A DNA stretch of 41,723 nucleotides, taken from the NCBI GenBank assembly GCA_023430465.1, contig JAEZAM010000130.1:1-41723 (forward strand), given 5' to 3'. This document shows, one piece after another, positions 8,762 to 17,254 of the stretch. The translations under genes and the position numbers were made by a program. The notes beneath the pieces were generated by a model. That model was not told where the DNA came from and made no database searches. It worked only from the letters and a program-made list of their open reading frames with translations. Position 1 is the stretch's first letter. Each line of letters starts with the position of its first letter. Source of the DNA: Bacteroidota bacterium (GTDB lineage: Bacteria > Bacteroidota > Bacteroidia > Chitinophagales > Chitinophagaceae).

Positions 8762-10096
8762 GAGGTCTTTTACTGCCTGTTTAAACTGATTCCCCCTGTC
8801 TTCATAATTTTTAAAGAGATCAAAGCTGGCACAGGCAGGGCTCAGCAAGACCACATCTCCTTTCGTAGCGAAATGAAATGCTGCATGTACGGCTTCTGTT
8901 GCGCTGGCTGTATTTACAATCGTCGTAACCACATTGCCAAATGCCTCATGGATCTTGGTGTTATCTGTACCTAGACAGATGATCGCCTTTACTTTTTCCT
9001 TCACCAGTTCGAGGATGAGGGAGTAATCATTTCCTTTATCCACACCACCCAGGATCAGGATGGTAGGTTTTGTCATGCTCTCCAGTGCATACCAGGCCGA
9101 ATTCACGTTTGTCGCCTTACTGTCATTGATAAACTCAACGCCCCGTACCGTCGCTACAGGCTCCATCCTGTGTTCCAGGCTTTGGAAATCCTGCACTGCT
9201 TCGCGGATCTTATCCTTGCGGATGTCCATCGTTGCCCCTGCCACACATGCTGCCATGGTATTGTATTGATTGTGCTTTCCTTTCAATGCGAAATCGTATA
9301 CACTCATGCTGGTGAATTCTTCGCCTGTCCTTACGTACATGTCCCCGTCTTTGATAAATGCGCCTTTAGTTTCTGTTTTCATGCTGATTGGCAGTTGGTT
9401 TGCGTGTATATCGAATTGGTTTAGATACTTCATTGTCACTTCATCGTCCGCGTTGTAGATCAGGGTATCGCTTTTTTGCTGGTTCATGGCGATCCTGAAC
9501 TTGCTTCTTATATAGTTCTCAAACTTGTAGTCATACCTGTCAAGATGATCCTCGGTAATATTGGTGAGGATCGCGATGTCAGGGCGGAATTCATGGATAT
9601 CATCGAGTTGGAAGCTGCTGATCTCTGCCACATAAACCGGCTTTGGGTCCATCGCCACCTGGCGGGCAAATGAATACCCGATGTTCCCTACCAGTGCTGC
9701 ATCCAGTCCGCCTTTCTTGCAGATATGCCAGGTCAGCGCCGTAGTTGTTGTTTTCCCGTTGCTCCCTGAGATGGCGATCACGCGGCTATTGCCCTTGTGC
9801 CGCCAGGCGAGTTCGATCTCGCTGATAACGGGGATTCCTTTGGTCCTGATCTTTTTCACCAGCGGGTTCTTATCCGGTATGCCGGGACTTTTCATCACCT
9901 CGTCGGCAGCCAATACCTTATCCTCGGTATTGCGCCCCTCTTCATAAGCTATCCCCGCATCCTCCAGCTCTGCGCGATAGTTGTCTTTCAATGAACCGCC
10001 GTCTGAAACAAACACGTCATACCCTTCTCGCTTCGCCAGTAGCGCAGCGCCAACGCCGCTTTCACCGGCACCGAGTATGATCAGTTTCTTTTTCAT
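8759..10096 (-). CDS. murD: UDP-MurNAc-L-alanine--D-glutamate ligase MurD
   Basis: Cytoplasmic Mur ligase adding D-Glu to UDP-MurNAc-L-Ala. An N-terminal nucleotide-binding fold (LGAGESGVGAA, residues 8-18) precedes the ATP loop GSNGKTT at 111-117. The central-domain motif NITEDHLDRYD and the C-terminal motif NDSKATN are present. Length 445 aa is normal. It lies downstream of mraY after a 144-bp gap, the longest gap without repeats in the cluster. Its stop codon lies within a hexamer array. Confidence 0.97.
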   Translation of the reverse strand: MKKKLIILGAGESGVGAALLAKREGYDVFVSDGGSLKDNYRAELEDAGIAYEEGRNTEDKVLAADEVMKSPGIPDKNPLVKKIRTKGIPVISEIELAWRHKGNSRVIAISGSNGKTTTTALTWHICKKGGLDAALVGNIGYSFARQVAMDPKPVYVAEISSFQLDDIHEFRPDIAILTNITEDHLDRYDYKFENYIRSKFRIAMNQQKSDTLIYNADDEVTMKYLNQFDIHANQLPISMKTETKGAFIKDGDMYVRTGEEFTSMSVYDFALKGKHNQYNTMAACVAGATMDIRKDKIREAVQDFQSLEHRMEPVATVRGVEFINDSKATNVNSAWYALESMTKPTILILGGVDKGNDYSLILELVKEKVKAIICLGTDNTKIHEAFGNVVTTIVNTASATEAVHAAFHFATKGDVVLLSPACASFDLFKNYEDRGNQFKQAVKDL

Positions 10097-10240
10097 TCGT
10101 CTCCTTCAACGGGTACAAGAAAATGGTTCTTCACAAGCATAGGTTTGGTAATGCACCACAATAACTTACATAGAGTCCTTCCTGGTTTCATAGGGTGACC
10201 CGGACATCGGGTGGCTGGTTTTTCGGAAAAAAGATTTCCC
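10097..10240. other. Gap between mraY and murD without a repeat array
   Basis: 144 bp with no convincing reading frame. The only structure seen is a 5-bp GC-rich hairpin (ACCCG at 10198-10202, CGGGT at 10208-10212) without a T tract, and a weak GGAAA/TTTCC pair near 10225-10240. No clear promoter box was found. Confidence 0.4.
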
Positions 10241-11509
10241 TTATCTCAATTTCAAGGTTGCTATACTAAATAATACACAGAGCACAGTCATGATCCAGAA
10301 CCGGGTCACGATCTTCGCTTCATGATAACCCTTCTTCTGATAGTGGTGATGAAGGGGGCTCATGAGGAATATTCGTTTACCGACTCCATATTTTTTCTTC
10401 GTGTATTTGAAATAGGTCACTTGTGTCATCACACTTACCAGTTCTACGAGGAACACGCCGCAGAAGATCGGTATCAGCAATTCTTTGTGCACGATGATCG
10501 CTATGGAGGCAATGATCCCGCCCAGGGTCAGACTACCCGTATCACCCATGAATACCTGCGCCGGGTAGGCATTGTACCAGAGAAAGCCTATACAGGAACC
10601 TATCATTGCTGCAATAAACACCGATAGCTCTGCAAGCCCGGGTATGAACATGATATTGAGGTAATCGGCAAAAAAGAAGCTACCGCTGGCATAGGCGAAT
10701 ATCCCGAGACAGACGCCTATCACCGCCGACGTACCCGTGGCGAGTCCGTCCAATCCATCGGTTATGTTGGCACCATTTGATACCGCCGTGATGATGAATA
10801 TCACCACCATTATGTATAAGATCCATGAATATTGCCGGAGGGCTTCGGGTAATAATTTGGAATAATTGAATTCATGGTTTTTGACAAATGGGATGGTGGT
10901 GATGGGCTCTTTGGTTTCCACGAACTGTTTCACTTCACCGTTGAAAGGAACCTGGATAACGCTTGGGTTAGCAGCACCTCTGTATTCCCGCCAGATCTTT
11001 ACATCATCATTGAAATACAGTACAGCTCCGACGGTGATACCAAGTCCTACCTGGCCGATGATCTTGAACCAGCCGGCAAGTCCGTCCTTATCGCCTTTCT
11101 TATAATTCACGCCCTGTTGCTGGGCAAGTTTTTTTGACCGCAACTTGAGATAGTCGTCTACAAACCCAATGATACCCAGCCACACGGTTGCTATCAGCAT
11201 AAGGATGATGTACACCGATGTCAGGTCAGCCAGCAAGACGGTGGGAATGATGATGCCGAGGATGATGATGATACCGCCCATTGTCGGCGTTCCTTTCTTT
11301 TGCTGCTCACCTGCAAGGCCAAGATCCCTGACTGTTTCACCCACCTGTTTTCTTTGCAGGAAACGGATGAGGCGCCGGCCATAAATCAACGCAATGAACA
11401 GGGAGAGTCCGGCTGCCAGGAGCACACGGAAGGTGATGAACAGCAATAGTTCACTCCCCGGGAAACGGATCCCTTCACTTTTAAGCCATTCAAATAAATG
11501 ATATAGCAT
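10241..11509 (-). CDS. mraY: Phospho-MurNAc-pentapeptide translocase MraY
   Basis: Inner-membrane enzyme that transfers phospho-MurNAc-pentapeptide to undecaprenyl phosphate, forming lipid I. Polytopic, with the conserved acidic motifs IGFVDDYLKLR, NITDGLDGLATG and FMGDTGSLTLGG and the cytoplasmic histidine motif PLHHHYQKKG. At 422 aa it is longer than E. coli MraY (360 aa). The extra length is a hydrophilic insertion at about residues 170-230 (around WREYRGAANPS), which I believe is usual in Bacteroidetes. Located between murE and murD. Confidence 0.97.
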   Translation of the reverse strand: MLYHLFEWLKSEGIRFPGSELLLFITFRVLLAAGLSLFIALIYGRRLIRFLQRKQVGETVRDLGLAGEQQKKGTPTMGGIIIILGIIIPTVLLADLTSVYIILMLIATVWLGIIGFVDDYLKLRSKKLAQQQGVNYKKGDKDGLAGWFKIIGQVGLGITVGAVLYFNDDVKIWREYRGAANPSVIQVPFNGEVKQFVETKEPITTIPFVKNHEFNYSKLLPEALRQYSWILYIMVVIFIITAVSNGANITDGLDGLATGTSAVIGVCLGIFAYASGSFFFADYLNIMFIPGLAELSVFIAAMIGSCIGFLWYNAYPAQVFMGDTGSLTLGGIIASIAIIVHKELLIPIFCGVFLVELVSVMTQVTYFKYTKKKYGVGKRIFLMSPLHHHYQKKGYHEAKIVTRFWIMTVLCVLFSIATLKLR

Positions 11510-11546
11510 GTTGTTGATTTTATTCTTTTACCGGCCGCCCGGGGTT

Positions 11547-13010
11547 TTATTTTTCCAGCAGTGCAAACATTTCCTGCACCACCTCTTTATCGTCAAAATG
11601 ATGTTTCACTCCGCTGATGTCCTGGTATTTCTCATGGCCCTTTCCCGCGATCAACACTATATCTTCCGGTGCCGCCATGGTGATCGCCGTCTTTATCGCC
11701 TCGCGCCGGTCAGCGATGGCGATGTATTTCCTCCTGGACGCCGCGGGCAACCCTTCCTCCATATCACGGATGATCTGCTGCGGGTCTTCACTGCGCGGAT
11801 TATCGCTGGTAAAAATTGCCTTGTCGCTGTGCTCACAGGCCGCCTGACCCATGATCGGGCGTTTTGTGCGGTCGCGGTCACCTCCACAGCCGACAACCGT
11901 TATCACTTTTTCTATCCCTTTCTTTAGCTTATTAATCGTAGCAAGCACATTGAGGAGCGCATCGGGCGTGTGCGCATAGTCGACGATCGCGATGACCCGC
12001 TCCTTTGGCGACACCATATAATCGAATCGGCCTTCCGCACCTGTCAGCATGCTCAGTTTTGTCAACACTTCCTGCTTGTCTTCACCCAGGCAGATAGCCG
12101 CACCAAAAACTGCCAGCAGGTTATAGGCATTGAACTCACCGATGAGGCGGAAATGCACTTCCTGGTCATTCACAACCAGTATCAACCCCGACAGGCTGTT
12201 CTCGATGATCTTGCCTTTGAATTCCGCGAGTGTCCGTAGACTGTACAGGTATTTTTTTGCTGCTGTATTCTGCAGCATCACTGTACCGCGCTTGTCGTCC
12301 GCATTGCTAATGGCAAAAGCCGTTGAGGGCAGGCCATCAAAGAATGCTTTCTTCACGCGGATGTATTCATCAAACGTCTGGTGATAATCGAGGTGGTCGT
12401 GCGTGATATTGCTGAATATGCCTCCGGCAAAATTCAAACCGGTAACACGGTGCTGATGTACAGCATGCGAGCTCACTTCCATGAACACGTGACTGCAACC
12501 CGCATCGGCCATTTTGCGTAGCAGTGCATTAAGACTGACTGCATCAGGTGTTGTATGGCTGGCTGGTATCACCTCTTCACCAATGATATTCTCCACGGTA
12601 CTCACCAGGCCGCAGGTGTAACCGAGGTGGGTAAACAATTTGTACAACAGCGTCGCGATGGTCGTTTTACCATTCGTACCGGTTACACCCACCAATTTGA
12701 GGCCTGCAGAGGGCTGGCCATAGAAATTATGTGCGATATAACCTGCAGCGGCTGCACTGTTCTCTACCTGAACAAATACAACACCCTCTTTCAACGTAGC
12801 AGGCAGTTGTTCGCAGATCACGGCTTTCGCACCTCTGCTGATGGCGGCATCGATGAAGTTGTGCCCATCCGTACCGGTTCCTTTTACAGCAATAAATGCC
12901 GCACCTTCCGCCACATGCCGTGAATCGATCTGTATCGACGTAACAATTTCCTCCGTGCTCCCGGCAACGGATCGAATCGCAACTTTGTATAACAGATCTC
13001 TAAGTAACAA
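11547..13010 (-). CDS. murE: UDP-MurNAc-tripeptide synthetase MurE (meso-DAP type)
   Basis: Cytoplasmic Mur ligase adding the third residue of the peptide stem. ATP loop GTNGKT is at residues 111-116, with a carbamylated-lysine candidate in YIRVKKAFF (about residue 220). The motif DNPR at 403-406 is the established marker for meso-diaminopimelate specificity (lysine-adding MurE differs here), so this organism probably makes A1-gamma-type peptidoglycan. Length 487 aa is normal. It follows ftsI by 19 bp and precedes mraY by 37 bp. Confidence 0.97.
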   Translation of the reverse strand: MLLRDLLYKVAIRSVAGSTEEIVTSIQIDSRHVAEGAAFIAVKGTGTDGHNFIDAAISRGAKAVICEQLPATLKEGVVFVQVENSAAAAGYIAHNFYGQPSAGLKLVGVTGTNGKTTIATLLYKLFTHLGYTCGLVSTVENIIGEEVIPASHTTPDAVSLNALLRKMADAGCSHVFMEVSSHAVHQHRVTGLNFAGGIFSNITHDHLDYHQTFDEYIRVKKAFFDGLPSTAFAISNADDKRGTVMLQNTAAKKYLYSLRTLAEFKGKIIENSLSGLILVVNDQEVHFRLIGEFNAYNLLAVFGAAICLGEDKQEVLTKLSMLTGAEGRFDYMVSPKERVIAIVDYAHTPDALLNVLATINKLKKGIEKVITVVGCGGDRDRTKRPIMGQAACEHSDKAIFTSDNPRSEDPQQIIRDMEEGLPAASRRKYIAIADRREAIKTAITMAAPEDIVLIAGKGHEKYQDISGVKHHFDDKEVVQEMFALLEK

Positions 13011-13029
13011 GTGGGTTTATATTTTAAGT

Positions 13030-15159
13030 TCAGATCAATTCGAGTGTAACAAGATTCCCTTTTCCGATAACAGTACCCGGCAGGATCGACTGACTGCTGA
13101 CCTTGCCCCGCCCCTTCACGGAAACTTTGATACCCATGTTCTCCAGCAGGTAAAGCGCATCACGAAGTCCCATCCCCCGCACATCGGGCATGCGTTGCTC
13201 CCGTACCGCCGCGGTGCGGATAACAGGCTTATAGTTATTGGAAAACACATTTCCCCAGTCGCCTTTAGCAGCCGAGTCGGTATAGTTCACTCCAAGATTT
13301 TTGTACACATACTTTATATCTGTCGTGTTTCCTGCGTAGAAAAATGCACTGGAATCTTTACGGCTGATAAATTTTGCAGGCGCCTTCTTGTCAACATAAG
13401 ATGCATACAACCGTAGTGCCACCTCACGGAACACAGGACCAGCCAGGGTTCCGCCATAGTGCACGGCAGCATGCGGTTTGGACCGGATGACAACGATGCA
13501 GGAATATTGAGGGTCATTGGCAGGGAAATAACCAACGAAGGAGGCCTGGTAAACGCCGTGCCCATATTTAATGTCACCATCGGCAACGTGTGCGGTGCCG
13601 GTTTTGCCGGCTATGGGAAATGGCATGTCCTTGAACGCATATTTACCTGTGCCTTCGGTGATGACGGCTTCCATGCTTTTCTTCGCGCCCTCGATCGTGG
13701 AACTGCTGGCGATGGATTCTTCCATCACCGTGGGTTCAAACTGCCTGATCACGATACCATCCTGTTGTATGCTGTTAACCAGGTAGGGCTTCATCATTTT
13801 GCCATTGTTCGCAACGGCATTGTACAACGCAAGTGTATGGAGCGGACTTACCTGTACGGCATAGCCGAAGCTCATGGTGATCATATTCATCACCCCACCA
13901 TTGTTTTTATCCAGCGGAGCGACCTGTGGCCTGGGAATATTGGAAAGATCCACGGGTGATTTTACATCCATGTGGTATTTATGGAGGTAGTCACGAAACT
14001 CCTTTGGATTTTGTGCAAATGCTTTATAAGCCAGCTTACCCATTCCTACGTTGGAACTGTGAGCAAAGCATTCCAGCACATTCAATACAGGCTTTGGTGA
14101 ACGCTCCGCATCGTTGACGTTCCGGGGTCCAACCTGCATACGGCCGGCAGAGCCAACCTCAACGAGGTCGGTCAGTTTGGATGTACCTTTTTCCAATACG
14201 GAAAGAAGGGTGACCAGTTTGATGGTTGATCCGGGCTCTGTAACGCGGAGGGCATAATTATCATCTTCCCAATAACTGCCATCAGGGCGGCGGCCGAGAT
14301 TGGCAATGGCCTTGATCTTTCCGGTACGGGTTTCCATCACCACACATGTGCCATACAGGGCCTCGTTCTCGGTCATGGTTTTCAGCAATGCTGTCTGCGC
14401 GATGTCCTGGATATTTACATCAAGTGTGGTAAAAACATCTTTGCCATTTTCGGGCTCCACCTGGAAGCCCTCAACCGGGATAGCTCCACCTGCAGCATAA
14501 CGAACGAGTCGCTGCCCCTTCTGGCCCGTCAGCAGCGAATCGTAGGTTCTTTCGAGACCTACGTTTTGTTTTTTGACTTTACCGTTGCTGGCAATGTGTT
14601 CACGGGAAAGGCCGATGGTACGGTTTGCCAGGAGTCCAAACGGAGAGAGGCGCTTACTGCTTTCTTCCACGATTACGCCGCTTTTATTACGTCCGAGCCG
14701 AACAAGTGGGAATGCACGGAAGGCCTTGTATTCCTCAAATGACATTTTCTTTCGCAGGGAATAGTAGCGGCTCTTCTTTTTGTATCCTTCACGAAGTTCG
14801 GTCTTGTACTGTGCGGCAGATTTATCGCCAAAATATTTTGCCATGGCGATGGCAAAAGAGTCGATGTTTTCGCGGAATACTTTGCCGTTCTTGTCACGGA
14901 GGCCATCGGCCTGGAAGTCGAGGTAGATATCGAACTGAGGAAGGGAGGTGCTCAGCATCTGGCCGTCCTCGCTGTAGATGGTGCCCCGGTCGGCATCGAG
15001 CTCAACGATGCGTTGATGCATGCTATCACTCATGCTTCTCCAGTGGGCGCCCTGGACGCGCTGGATATAGAACGCTTTACCGAGGATCAGCAGACTCAGC
15101 AATACCATGCCGAGAAAGCAGACATAGACCCTCCATAATATATCGCGTTTTACTTCCAC
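13030..15159 (-). CDS. ftsI: Septal transpeptidase FtsI (class B PBP) with PASTA domain
   Basis: Crosslinks septal peptidoglycan in the periplasm as partner of FtsW. One N-terminal membrane anchor (residues about 10-30), a dimerisation domain, then the penicillin-binding domain with the active-site motif STIK (Ser311, Lys314), SSN at 368-370 and KTG at 519-521. A single PASTA domain occupies about residues 657-709 (MPDVRGMG start). Proteobacterial FtsI lacks PASTA, whereas Firmicutes PBP2x/SpoVD carry it. At 709 aa it is longer than E. coli FtsI (588 aa). It sits 36 bp after ftsL. Confidence 0.96.
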   Translation of the reverse strand: MEVKRDILWRVYVCFLGMVLLSLLILGKAFYIQRVQGAHWRSMSDSMHQRIVELDADRGTIYSEDGQMLSTSLPQFDIYLDFQADGLRDKNGKVFRENIDSFAIAMAKYFGDKSAAQYKTELREGYKKKSRYYSLRKKMSFEEYKAFRAFPLVRLGRNKSGVIVEESSKRLSPFGLLANRTIGLSREHIASNGKVKKQNVGLERTYDSLLTGQKGQRLVRYAAGGAIPVEGFQVEPENGKDVFTTLDVNIQDIAQTALLKTMTENEALYGTCVVMETRTGKIKAIANLGRRPDGSYWEDDNYALRVTEPGSTIKLVTLLSVLEKGTSKLTDLVEVGSAGRMQVGPRNVNDAERSPKPVLNVLECFAHSSNVGMGKLAYKAFAQNPKEFRDYLHKYHMDVKSPVDLSNIPRPQVAPLDKNNGGVMNMITMSFGYAVQVSPLHTLALYNAVANNGKMMKPYLVNSIQQDGIVIRQFEPTVMEESIASSSTIEGAKKSMEAVITEGTGKYAFKDMPFPIAGKTGTAHVADGDIKYGHGVYQASFVGYFPANDPQYSCIVVIRSKPHAAVHYGGTLAGPVFREVALRLYASYVDKKAPAKFISRKDSSAFFYAGNTTDIKYVYKNLGVNYTDSAAKGDWGNVFSNNYKPVIRTAAVREQRMPDVRGMGLRDALYLLENMGIKVSVKGRGKVSSQSILPGTVIGKGNLVTLELI

Positions 15160-15195
15160 TGAAATTTATTGATCCGTATGAGTTGTAATCCTGTT

Positions 15196-15543
15196 CTATT
15201 GTGCTTCCAGCACCACGGGCGATTCATTCATTTGCCGAAGGCCGAGCGGCTCTACCGCTTTGACCAGTTCACTCTGTTTGCTCCTGAACATCACCTCACT
15301 CTTCACGGTCTTGTATTCATGTTGAAGCTCTCTCACCTCACGCGCAGTCCGGTTTATCTTCCTGATGGTCTTGTCTGCGTGATGACCATTATATATGTAC
15401 ACTACAGCAAGCAGGGTAAGGAAGAGAAAGAACGGCAACTGGCGGGTGACGGACTGGTAATTCAGCCAGCGTTTCCATCCCGGCAGGGCCTGGCTGGCCG
15501 TTGTAATATTCTCTTCAGTGCCTATGTTGTTCTCTTCCTGCAT
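15196..15543 (-). CDS. ftsL: FtsL-like cell division protein
   Basis: Small bitopic protein expected to join the FtsQ-FtsL-FtsB-type divisome subcomplex. A hydrophilic N-terminus of about 35 residues is followed by one membrane helix (about 36-52) and a charged, probably coiled-coil periplasmic region (about 55-95). At 115 aa it fits FtsL in size and topology. Sequence identity in this family is low, so the call rests on topology and position between rsmH (4 bp gap) and ftsI. No ftsB candidate is seen in the cluster. Confidence 0.85.
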   Translation of the reverse strand: MQEENNIGTEENITTASQALPGWKRWLNYQSVTRQLPFFLFLTLLAVVYIYNGHHADKTIRKINRTAREVRELQHEYKTVKSEVMFRSKQSELVKAVEPLGLRQMNESPVVLEAQ

Positions 15544-15547
15544 GCGC

Positions 15548-16498
15548 TTATATCTTTTCAGCGACCCGTAGCTTGGCGCTGCGGGATCGCGGGTTTCTTT
15601 TCAATTCTTCGGCTGAAGCTGTGATCGGTTTACGTGTGATGATCTTCAGCTCGTTGGTGGTTTCTTCGTTGATAAAAGGATTGGTATCGGGTTCATCAAA
15701 GGAGCCCCGTCGGAAAAAGTTCTTAACCAGCCTGTCTTCCAGAGAGTGAAAAGTGATAATAGCAGCCCGGCCACCGGGCTTGAGCAGTTTTGGGATTTGC
15801 TGCAGCATTTCTTCTAACGCGCCTAATTCATCGTTCACTTCAATGCGCAATGCCTGGAAAACCTGGGCAAAATACTTGTGGGGGTTTCCTTTCACGATCT
15901 CACGGAGGGCGGTCCTGAATGCATCTACCGTTTTCAGCGATACCTGTTTGCGAATAGCGACAATGGTGCGGGCCAGCGTTTTGGAGTTGGTCACCTCGCC
16001 GTATTTTTCAAACAACTTATGAAGTCGTTCTTCGGTGTAGGTGTTCACGATGTCATAGGCCGTAACGGTTTGCCGCTGGTCCATCCGCATGTCGAGGGCA
16101 GCGTCAAACCGGATGGAAAAGCCGCGGGTGGCTTCGTCAAACTGGTGACTGCTGACGCCGAGATCAGCCAGAATGCCGTCAACTTCGGTCACCTTATGGA
16201 GCCGCGTAAAGCGTTGCAGGTGGCGGAAATTGTGCGGCACAAAGATCAGGCGTGGATCATTGGGCAGGTTGCGCCGGGCATCATCGTCCTGGTCGAAGGC
16301 AAGTAATCTGCCGTTCGGACCGAGTTTGTCAAGAATGCCCCTGCTGTGTCCGCCACCACCGAATGTGCAATCGACATATACACCATCTGTCCGGATGGCG
16401 AGTGCGTCAATCGATTCGTGGAAGAGGACGGGGATATGATAGCCGGCGTTTTCCTGTTCGTCTGATTTGTCTTCGTGGTTGTTGGTATTCTTTTTCAT
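15548..16498 (-). CDS. rsmH: 16S rRNA m4C1402 methyltransferase RsmH (MraW)
   Basis: SAM-dependent methyltransferase acting on N4 of C1402 in the 16S rRNA decoding centre. The N-terminal HIPVLFHESIDAL, SAM-binding DCTFGGGGHS (43-52), AFDQDDDA, LADLGVSSHQFD, RGFSIR and the C-terminal FHSLEDRLVKNFF are all recognisable. Length 316 aa is normal. It has an acidic Asn/Glu-rich leader of about 18 residues; no other Met lies in this leader, so the annotated start is kept. Located between mraZ and ftsL. Confidence 0.97.
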   Translation of the reverse strand: MKKNTNNHEDKSDEQENAGYHIPVLFHESIDALAIRTDGVYVDCTFGGGGHSRGILDKLGPNGRLLAFDQDDDARRNLPNDPRLIFVPHNFRHLQRFTRLHKVTEVDGILADLGVSSHQFDEATRGFSIRFDAALDMRMDQRQTVTAYDIVNTYTEERLHKLFEKYGEVTNSKTLARTIVAIRKQVSLKTVDAFRTALREIVKGNPHKYFAQVFQALRIEVNDELGALEEMLQQIPKLLKPGGRAAIITFHSLEDRLVKNFFRRGSFDEPDTNPFINEETTNELKIITRKPITASAEELKRNPRSRSAKLRVAEKI

Positions 16499-16518
16499 AA
16501 CAACGATTCAACGAATGG

Positions 16519-16980
16519 TCAGAGTTTTGGCCCGGTATCACCCACCATCACCTGCTGCGCAAGGTTGCTGAATGCTTCCGATGAGAATGAATCAAAGAAC
16601 TCTTTGTACTTATTACTATCCCAGATTTCAATTTTATCCCCGGCGGCCACCAGCACGATATCCTTCTGGAGATCGGCGTGCGTTTTCAGGTTTGGTGGCA
16701 CCAACAGTCTTCCTGCCGTATCGGGTTCCACGTAGGTGGCGCCATTTAAGAAGTATCGCCTGAATTCGCGGGCCTTTGGATCGAAATCGTTCAGACCCTT
16801 GATTTTCGCAAAGAGCGGCTCCCAGTTTTTCACCGGGTAGAGGCTCAGGCATTTTTCAAATCCCCTGTTGATAACGAATGTCGTCCCCTGGTCCTCCGGC
16901 AACTGCTTTTTAAAGCCGGCCGGAAGCAGGAAACGCCCTTTGGCGTCCAGAGTAGCTTCGAATTCGCCCAGAAAGTCCAT
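16519..16980 (-). CDS. mraZ: Transcriptional regulator MraZ
   Basis: AbrB-like DNA-binding protein that represses its own dcw operon in studied bacteria. It has two half-domains with signature loops DAKGR (residues 12-16) and DTAGR (87-91). The frame stays open to an upstream GTG or ATG near 17040, but family members begin at MxxFLGEFE-type sequence, so I place the start at 16980 (153 aa). A start at 17040 would also put the operator-like repeats inside the coding region. First gene of the cluster, 20 bp before rsmH. Confidence 0.93.
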   Translation of the reverse strand: MDFLGEFEATLDAKGRFLLPAGFKKQLPEDQGTTFVINRGFEKCLSLYPVKNWEPLFAKIKGLNDFDPKAREFRRYFLNGATYVEPDTAGRLLVPPNLKTHADLQKDIVLVAAGDKIEIWDSNKYKEFFDSFSSEAFSNLAQQVMVGDTGPKL

Positions 16981-17017
16981 CAATATCAAGGAATTGAAAC
17001 AATTTTCTTCTAATTCA

Positions 17018-17050
17018 CACAAAATAACACTTTTTACCACTTATGGCCCA
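17018..17050 (-). promoter_or_regulatory. Probable MraZ operator (GTG boxes, 10-bp period)
   Basis: On the minus strand GTG occurs at 17040-17038, 17030-17028 and 17020-17018, exactly 10 bp apart, as AAGTGG, AAGTGT and TTGTGT, with a degenerate fourth box (TTTGG) at the same phase. Known MraZ sites are tandem repeats of TGGG in E. coli and AAAGTG(G/T) with a 10-bp period in Mollicutes. The site lies between the -7 box and the mraZ start, as expected for autorepression. Confidence 0.65.
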
Positions 17051-17078
17051 AATTTCATTTGTTTTATTTTTTCCACAA
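17049..17078 (-). promoter_or_regulatory. Candidate promoter of the dcw cluster
   Basis: On the minus strand TTG (17078-17076), a 19-bp spacer, then GAAATTTG (17056-17049), a weak fit to the Bacteroidetes -33 TTG / -7 TAnnTTTG pattern. Transcription would begin close to the first GTG box. The -7 box lacks the TA, so confidence is low. Confidence 0.35.
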
Positions 17079-17195
17079 GATTTTTTTTCGTATGAAGCAA
17101 TAGGAGTAACAGTTTCCCGGGATTTATCGAGGCTGGAACACAAAATCCGGTGGATATAGTGTGAATTGCGGTGTATAGGGTGTGGATAAGGTCCT

Positions 17196-17240
17196 TTCAA
17201 GCAAAGAGCAACGAAGGCAAAGTCGCAAAAGGCAAAGAAT
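17196..17240. repeat. Degenerate GCAAAG repeat upstream of queA
   Basis: Several spaced copies of GCAAAG / GGCAAAG in about 45 bp, resembling the CGCAAAGACGCAAAG family at 3665-3740 and 25350-25430. It ends 14 bp before the queA start. A TAACTTCG at 17240-17247 is a one-mismatch -7 box, but no -33 TTG is seen 19 bp upstream. Confidence 0.5.
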
Positions 17241-17254
17241 AACTTCGCAGCATC

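Noticed and set aside
10190..10240. Terminator after mraY
   Set aside because: The GC-rich hairpin has only 5 bp and no T tract follows it in the mraY direction.
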